Assembly: GCF_921293095.1 (NCBI RefSeq) | Contig: NC_060248.1 | Location: 14,898,744 to 14,962,743 of the forward strand | Direction: 5' to 3' | DNA length: 64,000 bases | DNA from: Ischnura elegans | Taxonomy: Eukaryota > Arthropoda > Insecta > Odonata > Coenagrionidae | Shown here: positions 48,501 through 60,500 of the stretch, piece after piece | Layout: the number at the start of each line of letters is the position of its first letter | How positions within the stretch are numbered: the first letter of the stretch is position 1 | Notes under the pieces: generated by a model | The model's input: only the letters and a program-made list of their open reading frames with translations | Database searches by the model: none | What the model was told of the DNA's origin: nothing | Position numbers and translations under genes: made by a program

Positions 48501-51500
48501 ACGTCCCTCACTGGCATCTCCTCCCCCTCCCCACCCACCTTAGCCCCCTCCTCCTCTCTATTCTCCACCTTCTCCTCCTCCCCTCCCCCATCCACATCGC
48601 TCGACTCGTCAACGTCCTTCACCGGTTTGCTCGACTGTGGTGATGGTCCTGTAATTGAAATTTGATGACTGCAGTTAAGACTTTCAAACAGCTGAAAAAC
48701 CAATTTTGAGTAGTGGATTTTCCACAACCAGTAACTGCGATGATAAGATCAGATTGGGTAGGGGGTGGGGCAAAATAAATGTGGCAAAGCGTCTATTTTT
48801 ATAAAAACTGATATTTGTTTGTCTGTGCGGTATGCATTCCCATACGGCTGGACGGATTGCGACCAAAGTTAGTACATAAGTGCATCTCATGCTCTCAAAG
48901 CCCGTAGTGCCACTTTGGATTGCATCCGACGTGTCCATTGCGTCATTATCTCATTACCGTTTGTTATGTCACATCAGTGGCGTAGCCAGGATTTTGAAAT
49001 GGAAAGGTTTACCAGAGATTTTGGGGCCCTTCAAGGGTGCATGGGAAACACCCCAGGGTAAAGGGCCCTCCCCCAAAAGTTTTGATATTTTTGATGTTGA
49101 AAACATGATTTTTAGGACTCAAAAACAGTACTTTTGAACAAGTATTTATAAAAATAAAGTATATAAATTGGACAAAGTAAAAGTTTTAAAGGCTCAGGGG
49201 GGTGTTCTAACCTAAAACCCCACCCCCCCCCCCGTGGCTACGCCAGAGCATCACATCATACAACCTCTGCAGTTGGACATCCTGCTGGGTAGGCACACCT
49301 CTTGACACTCACAGGATGGGGGACTCAAGCTCACTTACCTAAAATAATCCTCTCGGTGCAAACTCGGTCTCGTACTTTTTCGTGGTATATGTTTTCACAT
49401 GACATTTTTGGTCTACACAGTACACTCGTATATTCACACATAATGATAATGTTGTGGAGCAGGGTATAAGCTGATCTCGTGCACAGTATACCTACGCACC
49501 ATCATCATACCTGATTTATTCCTTTACCAGAAAATTCAGCTATGTCATCATTAATTCCAAGTTCCCCACTTCTATGGCTAATATCCTCCCCGAGGAACTT
49601 CGGGTGGCCTGCTAGTATCAGAATAAAGGTTGAATGAAGTCATTTGACTCCGAGTCTTTTGTTAAATGAAAAGAGATTTGACAATGGAAACTGAAGCCCT
49701 TTAAGCATTCAAGTATTGTTAGACGTACAGATGGAAGCAAAGTGATGCATCAAGGGATTTGCCCCAATGGTGCGCGACTCGCTGCTGGTCACTTTTACAT
49801 GGGAAATGATAATTCTTGCCGATGTTGACTTTTTATTTATTTCAAGTGGGAGAAGTGGAAGGAGTTAGAACTGTAAGGGAGATGTGGAGAAATATTAAAT
49901 ATGACTGGGTTCCATGAATTGGTGAACCTTAATCCTGTGTCCATATTGAAATTCTGTTTGTTGTTCTTGATCTGGTTGGCTTCATGGGTGGATCAGAGTT
50001 TTAAGTTTCCCACCGTACAGATGACTTAAGATTTATCAGAGTTGAACTGTATGTTCTACTACAGTTGACTTTGTTGAGTACCCCATTGGAATGGCCTTTT
50101 TGTGTTACCCTGTTGATTATTGAGTATGTACATCCTATTTCCCTGTCATATTTACTGCCACTGGTTCCTATGAAAAATCCACAATTTTTCTGAGTAAAAT
50201 TTATTTAGATGTGGCTAAGTATGCTGCAAGGCAAAACTCAGATTGTCAATCAATTTTTCACTATTTGGAATTGTAGAGTTAATGTTGCCAATCCTCATAA
50301 ACAATGTATTTCTGTTTGCTAAGATACTAACTTTGGTAGGATAGGACAACAATATATGTATAGTTTTAGAATGCTAAATCTAGTATGAGTGAACAAATTT
50401 TCCAAGGGAGAATGAATGAATTCTCACCTGTACCTTCATCAATGACGTGGCTGGATTCCTCAATGCTACTGCCTCTGGAGTCAGGCCTAATAGCACTGTT
50501 GCCTGATTCATTGTCTCCTGTCCCAGAAACTGGAGGTCCCCATATCCGCATCAGAAATGGCTTCAGTTGAGACTTGCTAAGCTCATTGAAGGCCATCTCT
50601 ACGTTCCCTTGGCTGTTGGAAAGTGCAGAGACAATATCTTCCCGGGTAAAATTTCCTCTAGACACAAGTTCAGCGTACTGCAAGATAGAGAGAGATGAAA
50701 AATTATGATTATAAATGCAATTGCTAATTCTAGTAATTGCCACTCAGCATGATGAGAGATGGAATAGGGATTGTTCTCTTATTTCTTTCCCCATGCAAAT
50801 TCCAATTTCCAAGCAGCACATGATACATAAGGCTGGAACCTCATTATTACGTTTCCATGCATATTTTCCTGCTTTCTACAGATTTTTTTCTTTCATTCCC
50901 ATCTATAATAAAACCCATATTCATACCATTTCATTTTCAGCTCATCATTCATTCAATTCGAACCATTTTATCTCAGATGTTTAGACATATCTACTTCCTA
51001 ATTAGATAAGCAGCATGTATTTAGATTATTTGAGAGCATCAAAAAACTTTGTCCAGCATTTCAACTTGAACTCACATACATAATGAACAGTTTTAAGGGA
51101 ATCTCTTGCCAAAATTTATCGCAAATCTGAAATTGATGTCATTGCTTTGATCTTATGAATGACATTTCAAAATCTCTGACAATTGAACTACCTCTGCCCA
51201 TACTTGGAAGATATTCAATGGGCTGCTAAGATTTCTGCTGAAGAACTGCATGCACTGAAATTGGATTTCCACTCCTCTTTGCATGAATGAAGTAGAATGC
51301 CAGTGGATAGGGGCGAGAGGGTTGTCTCAATGCAAATGCTCTGATCCATTCAACAGTTTGTTCTCTTTTTTTTCTCCTTCTGATCTCTCAGTGCTCACTT
51401 TTTCCCCAATCTACCCTAACACCCTTTGGTGGCAAAAAAACATTTTTTTTTTCTTTTCTGCAAGAGTGGAAGGCCAAGAGATGACATGGCTCCAGAATGA

Positions 51501-54500
51501 GGGGCAAGTTATTTAGATGCTTCCTTTTAGATTTCTCTAATGAATTGTAATAGAAATGCTATGAAAAAAGAAAGCACATGTTTAAATTCATTTTAATGTG
51601 TAAGTTACAACTCAAATTTGTAGACCCTTGTACTTCAAGCTTTACTGAACCTTCCATTTAGACACCTCCTAGGTAAGAGATAGTAACTTTGGAAGTTAAT
51701 TATGTATCATGTTGTCTTAACATGTAGTCAATGCAAATAATCCATCTCGTCATTAAAAATGTATCTAGTGTAACCAACCAACCAAAATTTTTTGTGGCCA
51801 GTTACACATCAATTGTGTATATTTTTCCCGATCACTGCACAGATGTCACTGCATGATACCCAGTTAGTGTGCTAGATGCCATTTACCTTGCGCTGTCGGG
51901 ACTCCACGCAGTGCGTGACTGCAGCCCAGACGTCTCCCCCCTGCTTGCGCAGTGCCTCTCTTGCCTCTGTGGTGGAAACCGTTCCCACCGTGTTCTCCCG
52001 TCGCTCCAGGCCAAAGTTGGTGGCAAGGGTGGCCACCGTGTCAACCATCTGCAACCAGTTGGCCTTGAGCCAGGCGAGGGGTCCCTTTGCGTCCCGTTGT
52101 CCCCCACACTGCTTGAGTGCTACCTCCACCTCCTCGGCTGTGAATTGATGCTGCTCTGCTTCCTGCAATGGATTGCGCACACGCAAGAACGATGATTCTA
52201 ATGAGTGCCCCCTCTCATTGTGGTGATACACGATAATGCTCATCAGAGCAGGGAGACCACCACTTGCAGGAAAGTTTACCAACTACATGTAAAGGAGTAC
52301 CATGATATTTCTCGATTCTAATTCCTAGTAATTTTGGATTTTGATACATGCAATGAGAGCTCCTGAATGAAGGAATGCTCCTACGAGAGCTACGTGTGCT
52401 GGCAAAATTGTGTTGCATTTCCACTTTATCACGTTGGTGAAAATATTTCAGACTTTTCAGATACAGTACATATTACCTATACATATGTGTATATGCATTC
52501 ATAATTTTGAAAGAAAGGGTGAATTTACTTCTGAATAAAAAAAAAAAGCTGTGAAAACCCATTGTGTATATAGACAATGCGTTTGACGTGTTAGGGACAT
52601 TCCAGACATATACAATCCTGAGAAACATTGAGCAGTGTACACTTGTCAGTTAGTTCTGAGGGAGTCTCTGCATAATCAGATATCAATATCCAATTCTTGT
52701 GCCAAATTGAGAGTACGGGGGTTGTTTTTTTGTATCCAAAATAGCAATTCATAAAAATAATCAGGGAGATGGAAGAGAAAGATTGGTTACAATGAAAAGA
52801 CAGCCATTCATTCTAAAGTGTAAAATAAGAAAATTAAAAAGTTGTCACCTACTTTTTGTGAGTGCCACGACATCATTAGAAATCTGATTCATTTACTAAT
52901 TCAGTGAGAAAATTTCATTGAAGGAAAAAAATCACTCACATGAGGGTATGCAACAATGAACCCTGCAAGGTCCATGCACCAGTCCGAGGAATGGCTGAGA
53001 AGCAGCAACACCCTCAGCATAAGCACGTAATACCATAAACTTATTAGCAAAATGGTTAAGTTTGTCAATTTTTTGTTATGAATTGCTCAAGGACTATGCA
53101 ATAGATAGAAAAATATAAAAATACTGGTCTGTTTATTTTCCAACTCTATAGCTTTTGACCTTTGAATAAAAATTGGTGAACGAACTCATTGTTGGATAAT
53201 TTAAGCATTCCCCATGCACATTTTTCTCTTCCCCACCTCTATCCGTTATCAAAGATGAAACAGAAGCAATAAATTTGCTTAAAAACTCACTGAAAAATGG
53301 CTCTCTCTTTGGTTATTTAAAATCAGATGAAAGTAAAACTAGCCTCTTATAGGGATTGGACAACGTTAGTCTTTGTTTGAGTGAAACAACCCTGAAGAAT
53401 CCTGAGAATGAATACTTGGAGAGGATTGTCTGCGAAGGAATTTTTATTTAGCCAATTAAAAGTTGTCCTCTCATTCACTCAAAAAAGTAGTACATAATGC
53501 AAGCTTCCTTTAAGAACAGCCAAAGTATTTTTAGCTGCACCATAATGATGTGCATTGGGTAACAGCTGTTGAAGAACAAACGGCAAACAAAGAAGAACGG
53601 TAGCGGCTCAATCCTAGAATTTTCCCATCAGAAATACACTGTATCTCTTCAATATTCATCTTGCTTCGCTACACTCATTTGCTTGACTACAATAGAATAT
53701 GCAATGTTTTTTGCAGTATCACAAATCAGTGGTGATTTAAAAAAAAAATACAGGCTGTAAAAATTGGCTGAGGTTATCATGAAATGATGACTCATTCACC
53801 ATTATTTTAATGGTCCATTGGGATAGAGTTTGAAAAATGAATTGACCTGCAATTTTTCCTTTCTTGATCGGTAGCCTTGTTCTCAAGTGATCCATGAAAA
53901 AAATCAATGGCCTTCACCCTTTTGAAGATGAGTTGATGACATAGCAAGCTCATACCAAGCAGGTTACCACTTCCCAGCTAAGCCTTGAATATGAGCCTCT
54001 CATGGTTTGTTGTTGTTTAAACTTTTGTAAGCAATTGATGAAAACTTGTACTTGATGAGACTTGAACTACTGAATGAACCAGAATTGTAATGAAGTTACC
54101 GACGCACGAAAAGTGGGTGGCAACTTTCAAGTTTTCTTATTTCAAACTTGAGAGTGAATGATTGAATGGGGAAGATTTTTTTTTCATGACTAATATTTCT
54201 CTTCCAGCTATACATCAAATTATTTTCAAGAATTATGATTTAGAATTTCAGAGAACAACCCCAGTAGCTGATCTTAAATTACATGTCGTCTTCATTTCTA
54301 ATACACATTGTTACTTCAGTTGAATTCCTGTAGCTAACATTGCAGTGAAGCTCTTTCATAAGTGATGTCTTTTAAAGTTCGTGGTGCACACAGTGAGGTA
54401 GGTCACTTTCACCATTAACATTCATGTGGTAGCAAAAAGAGAGAATTTAGTTGTTGACCCTCACCCGCAACAACCGGACCAATTCGAGGCCATGCATTCT

Positions 54501-57500
54501 GTCGCCTTCTTTACGATCATCGTCACCCCCACTCCACTCCCCGTCAGCCTCCCCACTGGGATTGTAATACTCGGATGATGTTGTCGAGGAAGATGGGACA
54601 CGGCGCCTCAATGGCACGGCTGGTGGCGGCTCTGGGGTGCTTTGATCCTGCAATGAAGACCCAAACAATCAAATCATAGGAAGAGCACTAGAGATATGCT
54701 ATTCATGCATCGTCATCTAGTAAAATAGAGCATACATATTTCAGACACTTCTGACTTAATTAAAAATAAATAGCCATGGTGAAAACAAATTTTATTATGA
54801 TCAAAACTAATTTAAAACTATACAGTTCATTGATTATGATGACTAATACGTAAAAGAGAACAAGTTAGATTAAATGTGCAACGAAGGGGCAGGAGATAGC
54901 AGAACATATGTATTAAGAGAAGGTTATCGTAGATGACTGAATATTCCTGAGCGCTTTAGTAAAAGCAATTAAGGGTTAAAGTACAGAGTATATAATGTGG
55001 AACAATTCATTCTTAATGCATAGTTTCATTGGTGTTGCAGGTTAAGTAAAATGGGACTTTAACAACAAAATTGCCAAGCATCATGAATATTGAAAGCATC
55101 ATGCATGGAGCTTTTATTGAAGTGAATTTTCTTGCTGTAGGTCAGAAGATTACTACATCCTTCAGGGTTTCCACTGCATTCATTCTTTTGTAATGAACAG
55201 TAATACTTGTGATTCTTCCAGTGTGTCCAGTAAGAAGTTTCACCAGTAGAACTCTCTGAGAAAATGAAAATCCTGGAAGGATGTGCACATCCATTGCAGT
55301 ACATAAAATGCATGCAGAGACCAAATTAAGGCAGGGTGTACATTGAGATAGCACAGCTTTTAGGGCCAACCATTCCCCATATCTTTTCATATTTTTTCGA
55401 AACTTCTGCGAAGGGTCTCCAAAAACTCAAGAGTAAAATTCTATCAGGCCTTACCCCTGAATTTCCGCATATCGAATGTCGGCTCTGGCTGCGAAGAAAA
55501 GCACTGGGAGTGCTTTCCCTTTGCTTAGAATTGAAAGTGAGAGAAAGAGTCCTTCTTAGACGAGGAAATCGTCTTGAGTTTCCGCCATATTGTCCGAGAG
55601 AGCCGTGCCCCCCTAGTGATGCATTCTCTTGACCAATTGAAACCTGTGATCCAAAGTCGGCAGACGTCTTTCTTGTGGGGGGGGAGGTCAGTGCAGTTGG
55701 ATTGTCATAAGTCTGAATGAAATGAACCAAAAATGAATAAGTTGGATGGAAAAGGCATGTTACATAGCAGTTTCATAGTATGTACTCAAAAATAATTGCC
55801 TGACTTTTCATAGGCATAGATATTAGTTAGAAGAAAAGCATGCTAGAGGTATTCACAAAGAGTTAAAAAGAATTTCAGCTGTACCATTAGTTTTGAACAA
55901 AAAATGTTTGCTTGAATAAAATGTAGTGTCAGCTAATGAAGATTTTCTGGCCATAAGAGAGCACCGATCAGAAATGTTAAGGATCAAATGCAAGAAATGA
56001 AGCCTTAAGCTGGAATTATCATTACAATATGCTGTAAGTCGTTTATTTTCATTAATAATTCCTGATCAAAATGAAGTACATTCAATCAGATCAAAAATTG
56101 AAAAAGTTAAAGATTTAGTAGATTTAGACTAAGCCTTTTTTGGAACTAAATTGTAGAAAATTCATGATGAGGGCATTCATTTTACAGTCTCAACTTTTGG
56201 CTTGGATTGATGAAGTAAAATATCAGCAAAGTTAAAAGTCTTTAATATTCCCTCATTTCAGCTGGCAGATAATAACCATCAATGCATCGCTTGGACTAGA
56301 ACCAAACAGCCAACAACTTTACCTGTGTTGAAATGCTCTGCGGTGGAGGGGAAGTGCCCACAGATGCCATCGACGATGACTTGCTAAGTATCTGCTTCTC
56401 AATTTTCATTGGTCTTGGGGGTGATGTCCCTACAGCCATTGACACCTTCATGACCACTTCTTCAGTTTCTGTGGCAGTTGATTTTGTGGTGGTCTCATAG
56501 CTGTTGTTTATCCTTCGAGCACTCATGGCTCTGTCATCCCCTACGGCCGTCGAAGTCATGACAGTTGGTGAGTTGGCCACTCTCCTTGAGTCGAAAGGTC
56601 TTTCATCGCCTACTCCTGTTGAAGAGGTGGCCACCGGTGACCGGGCAACTCTCCTGAAGGGAGACGGTCTGTCGTCCCCAACTGCCGTGGACACTGTTCT
56701 CACAGGAGATCTGGATGTTCTTCTCCTCGAGTAGTTTGGCCCATCGTCACCCACTGCAGTCGATGTCATCATCACAGGGGATGCTCTTCTGATTTGAGAG
56801 GGCCCATCTGAGCCCACTCCAGTTGATGTCACTGAAACAGGAGACCTGTTGATTCTCCTGAATTGGGCAGTGGATCTGTCTTCAGCTGTGCTCATTGATG
56901 CCACAGAAACAGGAGACTTGCTGATTCTTCTCTGATGAGCCCGCCTTTCGTCAACCATCCCACTTGAAGTCACGGATGATGGTGATTTAGCAATGCTTCT
57001 GAAGTTCGACGAGGTTTTGACATTGGACTTTTGTGGCCTTGGGGAGTGTGACTTCCACCGGCTGCCTTCTTCCATCTCCTGCACGGCTGTCACGATGCTC
57101 TCCTCCTCCGAGCTCTCTTCACCAGCACTCACTACCTCCTCCTCCTTCTTCTTGTTCTTCTCTGCTTGCTTCTCTGCAGCTGGACCTTTGGCAAAAGTCT
57201 CTATAATGGGAGTTTAAATAAATAGAGTCATCAGGTGACATTTTGAAATATGTACAAAGACTCATTTAACTTAACAAATGATGTGGTAGAGCTGAATAGC
57301 ATTGATATTTTCTACCAAAAATTTGAGCCAATTCTTTTAAATTATCTATTCAAGGCATCAACTATTATATTGTGGCAAAGCACCTTGTAGAAAATAAGCT
57401 CAAATGTGATCATAAAGCAGGAGTATTTCCGAGCAAATGTAATGAATGAGACATTGTAGAAAATGAAAAATAAACACGGTGCCTGGAAGAGAATGTTTCC

Positions 57501-60500
57501 CAATTGACTGTAAGCTCAACCCCAACCGCTCATAAAATACACAGTTATTGCATGCAGGAATTCACCAGTTCCCTGACTTTACAATTTGTGAGAAGTGTGA
57601 AGACAATATCAATAAAGTGCTAAGGCTAGGTTGCTGAGGAGGCAACCTAAATTGTGTAACCAACTAAGTTTGACTCCTAGTGTGGGGGAGTAACACTATT
57701 AACCCTTTTACTGCTACTGGGCCGATATATCGGCCCTCGCTGGTTGAGCGAAAACTGACAGGGGCCGATTTATCGACCCGAATTATTTCACTTTTTTTTC
57801 GTGATTGTGGCCTTTTCAACGGCTGTAATTTATGTAAACCCCCATAATCTCTCTATGGTTATAATATGTAAATATATCTTAAGAATTGGGAAAAAATCTA
57901 GACATATTAAATAAAATTAAGTAGCTAAAAAATTTTTAAATCTGAAATGTTGCTAATTCCGGAAAAAAGCCTTGGTAGTCTTCGCACATCCCACCTGTAA
58001 TGGGCTGGGAGCAAAAGGGTTAATGATCACTTGGAGGTATAAGTATTTTTATGCTTGGTCTCAATGGCTAATGTGTTTTGCAAGAACTAATATTTGTCAA
58101 AGGAGCTCCTTTAATTCCTTTTTGACTACGAGAACCTGACGAAACTTCTCACATTCATCATGAGAAGCGAGACGAGAGACTGACCCTTGTGGTTGGCCCG
58201 CTCTTTCTGCTGCGCCCTCATCACACGCTGCCCCTCCTCCGTGGTCGTCTTGCAGCACATGGTGCACACCCGTATCCCTGGTTTGTTGACAAACGTGCAG
58301 TGCTCGCAGGACCACGTGTACGTGGGCACAAAGAGCGTTGCCTTGTCGTCCACATCCTCTGCTGCTTCCCCCACGACTCCCTCCGCTTCACCGCCACCAC
58401 CACCACCCTCTGGCTCCCCTCCCCACCACCCTTCGCGCCTCACGTCTGCCACGGGTGGAGTGGGTGCGTGACGGTGTTGCGGCCACAGCTGCAGCATCGA
58501 CCCCCCCCACCCAGGGGCACCCCCTGCCCCCCATGCATCCATCCCCCCCCAAGGACCTCCACCCCCTCCCACCATGCAGCCTGGACAGTGGTGGTGAAGG
58601 TGTGCCATTGACTGGGCCTGCACCATAAAGACAACAAAGATATTAAGAAGTACCACCAGTGCTGTAAAGGGCATTCTGATACATAGATGGTAGATGATGT
58701 ATGTACCTTACATTTGAAAAAATTGCCATTGGAAAATATTACCCTGGACAGGAGATTGAGCCATGTTCCTTTGGCTTCTCAAACCATTGTGCAGACCACT
58801 ATACTACCCTGGTTCCTGGATTCTCAAGGAAATTTAGGAACCTGGATAGGGTAGAGGTCTGCACAGTGGCCCAGAAAGCCTTAGTTCCGTGATTTGATTT
58901 GTGGTCCTGGGATATCTTTTTCCCATAATAATTAATTTTAATTTCACCGCCATTCACACGGCAGAGTTGAAATATATCACAATGCATACCCTAAATTATC
59001 TCTTTAAAACATTTAGCATGTATATGAGCATTATCATTATCATAAGTCAACAATGCTAAGATTGGTTTGATGCAGCTCTCCTATCTGCTAGTCTTTTCAT
59101 GGTGACGGATGTCTTCTCTTTTATATTGTTAGTAAGCTGTCCTATGTAACTCATCCTTGGCTGTCTCTTGCCCTTCCACCCATCCACCTGTCCTACCATT
59201 GTTTTCATCAGGCATTCATACCTCATAATGTGGCCAACTAAGTCGTCCAGTCTTCTCCTTAAGGATTTAAGAAGGCTTCTCTTTTCTCTCACTCTTCTTA
59301 GCAAATCCTCATTACTTACTGGGTTGATCCATTTTACCTTCATCATTTTTCAGTAGCACCATGTATTGAATGCCTCCTCAGTCCTACCTTTCCCAGTGGG
59401 GCAAATAACCTAAGCTGTTGGTGCCTCATCTGAATACACATAGCCAAAGTGTATTCAACTCGATTCAATTGCATGGGTGAAGTTAGGGATTAATATGATT
59501 CATGGAGCTTCAAACTAATATGGAGAACGTAAAGAGGCAATAGATTCTTCTATTTCTCTCATTCTTTGGTGGTGAAAGTGAGAAATAATTTGGGCGGCCC
59601 TTAGCCTTCGGATTGTATTTTTCAGATTTTGCTCAGGCTGATAGTGTGCTTCTATTACCATTCGTAGCGATATTCGTCTCTCTTTGTGCCACTAGGCGAC
59701 CAAGAGTCCTTCTTTCTTCACAATTTCATCAAAAAGGTTTACCTTTTGCTTGCCAGAGCATTAACAGGTCTGGATCAGACAGACCCTTAATTTGTATGCA
59801 AGAGGGAGCTTGGAGAGTAGCGAGGGAAGGCGTAGCGAGGCCGCAACTCATTTGTTGAATGAATCAATACATCAATCAGTACATAATGCCTCATATTGTG
59901 GCAAACTAAGTAGTCCCATAGGGCTTTAAGAAGACTTCTCTCTCTCTTCTTACCACTTCCTCATCACTTACTCAGGCAATCCATTTTATCTTCATCATTC
60001 TTTGGTACATGAGCTTCATCATCTACTTTATACTTCAGAGGAAGCAGGAAAAAACAGCATTAAACCAAAATTTCCACATATTGGATAGAAGTTTCCAGAT
60101 ATTTGGGAATCTATTAGCTGTCAGTATAATCCCAAATGACTGTATAGCAGATATGCTAATGCCCGGCGATTGTCACCTGCTTACATCAGCTTCAAACAGT
60201 TATTGCAGGAACAAGGGATTTTTTGCATCCTTACATGCCTAGATGTAAATTATAAGGCATAGGTGGAAGACTTCAAAATTGGCTGAGTGTTAAAGCTAAA
60301 TACCCTACATTGATATAGATGAAAGCCCTAAAAAGTTTCTTTCAGACTTCATCTCGTAAGAGAGAGAAAAATTCATTAGAGAGAGGTTTGTTCATCTCAC
60401 ATGATTACAAATTTCCAGATTCTTAGTCATTTTGTGTGGTTCTAGATGAAGATAACATTATGATGGAAAAACATTTGTACGGTCCTCAAAATTTTATTAT

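Noticed and set aside
58187-58637. Antisense Pro/His-rich frames over LUBEL exon 3
   Set aside because: Products of GC-rich sequence opposite the real NZF exon.
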